Positions 62,468-64,000 of a DNA stretch of 64,000 nt are shown here, one piece after another (position 1 is the first letter of the stretch; each line of letters begins with the position of its first letter). Under the pieces are notes generated by a model. It made no database searches and was not told the DNA's origin. It saw nothing but the letters and a program-made list of their open reading frames with translations. The translations under genes were made by a program, and so were the position numbers. Where the stretch lies: positions 3,927,501 through 3,991,500 of the forward strand of contig NZ_CP157794.1 in NCBI RefSeq assembly GCF_040111675.1. The letters are read 5' to 3'. Source of the stretch: Salinarimonas sp. GTDB lineage: Bacteria > Pseudomonadota > Alphaproteobacteria > Rhizobiales > Beijerinckiaceae.

Positions 62468-63451
62468 TCAGATCATCCCGGCGGCTTCCATCACCTCGCA
62501 GATCGCCTTGTCCTCGGAGGCGTGGAAGGCCTTGGCCTCCTCCGGGCCCATCCAGGTCATGGCGAAGCCGCGATCGCCCATGAAGGTCGTGAAGGACTCG
62601 CTGTCGTAGGCGGCGCGCACGGCCGCGACGAGACCGTCGCGCAGATCCTCCGGCAGGCCCTTGGGCGCGCCGATCATGCGCCAGGTCTGCGAGGTCCACT
62701 CCGCCCCGATCGCCTCGGCGACCGTCGGCACGTCGGGCAGGCGCTCGAACCGGTCCGCGCCCATCGTGGCGAGCGGGCGGATCTTGCCGGCCTCGACGAG
62801 GGGCGCGGCGGTGGAGAGCGGCGGCGTCACGAAGTCGACAGCGCCGGAGGCCGCGTCCTGCAGCGAGGGACCGCCGCCCTGCGAGGGCACCCAGGTCACC
62901 TTGCTCGGGTCGATGCCGGCGGCGACCATCAGGCCCGCCCAGGCGAGATGATAGATGCTCCCCGTGCCCGAGCCCGAGGCGGTGAACGTGCCGGGCGGGT
63001 TCTCGCGGATGGCCTCGAGCGCCTGCTCCAGCGTCTCGAACTCGGAATCCGCTCCGACGCTGACCGCGGCCGGCTCGGTGTTGATCAGCGCGATGTGGGT
63101 GAACTCGTCGGCGGTGAGCTCGGTGAGGCCCTGGCAGACGAGCTGGCTGAGATCGACGTTGATCGTGCCGATCGTGTAGCCGTCCGGCGCGGCGCTCGCC
63201 ATGGCGGTGTGGCCGATGATGCCCGAGCCGCCCGTGCGGTTGACCACGTTCACCGGCTGGCCGAGCTCCTGCTCCATGGCCGCCGCGAGGGAGCGCGCCA
63301 CCGTATCGGTGCCGCCGCCGGCGCCCCAGGGCACGATCAGGGTGATCGGCCGGTTGGGGAAGTCCTGGGCCGCCGCCGGGCCGACCGCCGCCGCGAGCGC
63401 AGCGAGGGTCCCGACCGCGACGCCCGTCAAGGTTCCGCGAAGCTTGGTCAT
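62468..63451 (-). CDS. tripartite tricarboxylate transporter solute-binding protein (TctC/Bug family)
   Basis: 327 aa. A signal peptide of 29 residues ends GPAAAQ. The mature start FPNRPITLIVPWGAGGGTDT is the classical Bug signature, and GGSGIIGHTAMA and GTGSIYHLAW follow. It binds a carboxylate in the periplasm. ATG 63451 has GGGAGGAAA upstream. First gene of the minus-strand catabolic operon. Confidence 0.93.
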   Translation of the reverse strand: MTKLRGTLTGVAVGTLAALAAAVGPAAAQDFPNRPITLIVPWGAGGGTDTVARSLAAAMEQELGQPVNVVNRTGGSGIIGHTAMASAAPDGYTIGTINVDLSQLVCQGLTELTADEFTHIALINTEPAAVSVGADSEFETLEQALEAIRENPPGTFTASGSGTGSIYHLAWAGLMVAAGIDPSKVTWVPSQGGGPSLQDAASGAVDFVTPPLSTAAPLVEAGKIRPLATMGADRFERLPDVPTVAEAIGAEWTSQTWRMIGAPKGLPEDLRDGLVAAVRAAYDSESFTTFMGDRGFAMTWMGPEEAKAFHASEDKAICEVMEAAGMI

Positions 63452-63766
63452 GTCGATTTCCTCCCAGAAGTCGTTCCGCGACCGGCGGAGCGCCGCCTTG
63501 TGCTTTTTTATCGAGGCGACCGGACCGCCCTTTGGGAAGGCTAGGAGCGGTTCGCAGGTCCCGTCAACAGTTTTCTCGCATGGGCACATCTAATCTCATT
63601 GGGTGAGAAAAATAAGCGGCGAGGCGCCGTCGCGCAGCGCCCGCGTCGAGTCGAAAAGCCGAGGAAATCCAGGCATGTCGTGCGGGATGGCCCGGCTTCC
63701 ACGAACCCCCATTGCGTTTTCCCGTATTGTGAGGGTAGGTTTCGCCATCTGGAAAAGGAGGCCCAT
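63452..63766. other. divergent regulatory spacer tctC / iclR-type gene
   Basis: 315 bp, relatively AT-rich for this genome. No gene supported. It contains the palindrome at 63594-63608 and a clear ribosome site (AAAAGGAGG, 63753-63761) for the regulator. Confidence 0.6.
63594..63608. promoter_or_regulatory. candidate IclR-family operator
   Basis: TCTCA-TTGGG-TGAGA, a 5-5-5 inverted repeat midway between the divergent tctC and regulator starts. Confidence 0.45.
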
Positions 63767-64000
63767 GTGGCGGAAGACGGCAAGCCCGATCGGGACGGCA
63801 GGATCCAGTCGCTGGAGCGCGCCTTCGCGGTGCTGGAGGAGGTCGCACGGCATCGCGACGGCGTCACGCTGTCGGAGATCAGCCGGGCGGTGGGCCTGCA
63901 CACCTCGACGCTCTACCACGTGACGCGCACGCTGGTGGCGCTCGGCTATCTGCGTCCCGGGACGAACGACAAGCGCTACCGCATGGGCCGGGCGGTGTTC
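63767..64000 (+). CDS. IclR-family transcriptional regulator (3' end outside window)
   Basis: The first 78 residues are visible. The helix-turn-helix follows family pattern: IQSLERAFAVLEEVARHRDG, VTLSEISRAVGLHTSTLYHV, and RTLVALGYLRPGTNDKRYRM as the wing. The start is GTG 63767, 5 nt after AAAGGAGG. The ATG at 63765 is out of frame. It is divergent from the Tct transport/catabolic operon and probably controls it. Confidence 0.85.
   Translation, partial: MAEDGKPDRDGRIQSLERAFAVLEEVARHRDGVTLSEISRAVGLHTSTLYHVTRTLVALGYLRPGTNDKRYRMGRAVF

Noticed and set aside
63603..63923. Plus-strand open frame across the start of the IclR-type gene
   Set aside because: Out of frame with the clear helix-turn-helix reading frame from GTG 63767. 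The translation has no family features.

Overview
The window is GC-rich DNA, apparently chromosomal, from an alphaproteobacterium, probably Hyphomicrobiales (Rhizobiales). The evidence is the unbroken str-S10-spc-alpha ribosomal block with secY and adk inside it, a malic enzyme fused to a phosphotransacetylase-like domain, a LacI/CUT1-ABC catabolic cluster and a TctABC cluster. The genus is not decided by anything I can see.

Layout. 0-6.4 kb: housekeeping and metabolic genes on the plus strand (glycerophosphodiesterase, acyl-CoA synthetase, maeB, glyQ). 6.48-7.66 kb: an intact IS110-family element inserted in a 190-bp palindromic chromosomal repeat. Its ends, split junction promoter and bridge RNA can all be read from the sequence, and the target-binding loop matches the site it occupies. 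7.8-9.6 kb: a glutathionyl-hydroquinone reductase and an exported MsrA. 9.6-22.5 kb: a minus-strand catabolic cluster with hydrolase, MetE-like protein, bicupin, SnoaL-like protein, LacI regulator, HisD/HpsN-like dehydrogenase and a complete CUT1 ABC importer, plus a divergent second SnoaL-like gene. Its substrate is unknown.

22.6-24.1 kb: three small genes. 24.2-43.6 kb: 31 genes on the minus strand, transcribed rpsL-rpsG-fusA-tuf // rpsJ ... rplQ. A sigma70-type promoter lies about 400 bp upstream of rpsL, a terminator-like hairpin follows tuf, and a strong terminator follows rplQ. 43.7-46.2 kb: small unknown ORF, HNH nuclease, manganese catalase and DsbB. 46.3 kb: tRNA-Leu(CAA). A diverged copy of its 3' end and downstream flank recurs 3.2 kb away (49.6 kb), bracketing a TTC38-like TPR gene and an AraC regulator. 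A second TTC38-like paralogue with a divergent TetR gene follows.

52-63.5 kb: a second minus-strand catabolic operon with TctC-TctB-TctA transport, a ThDP enzyme, an aldehyde dehydrogenase, three NAD-dependent epimerases/dehydratases and an FAD oxidoreductase. It is read divergently from an IclR regulator cut by the window end. The most striking feature is the IS110 element and its deducible guide RNA. The two catabolic clusters are plausible undescribed pathways of unknown substrate.
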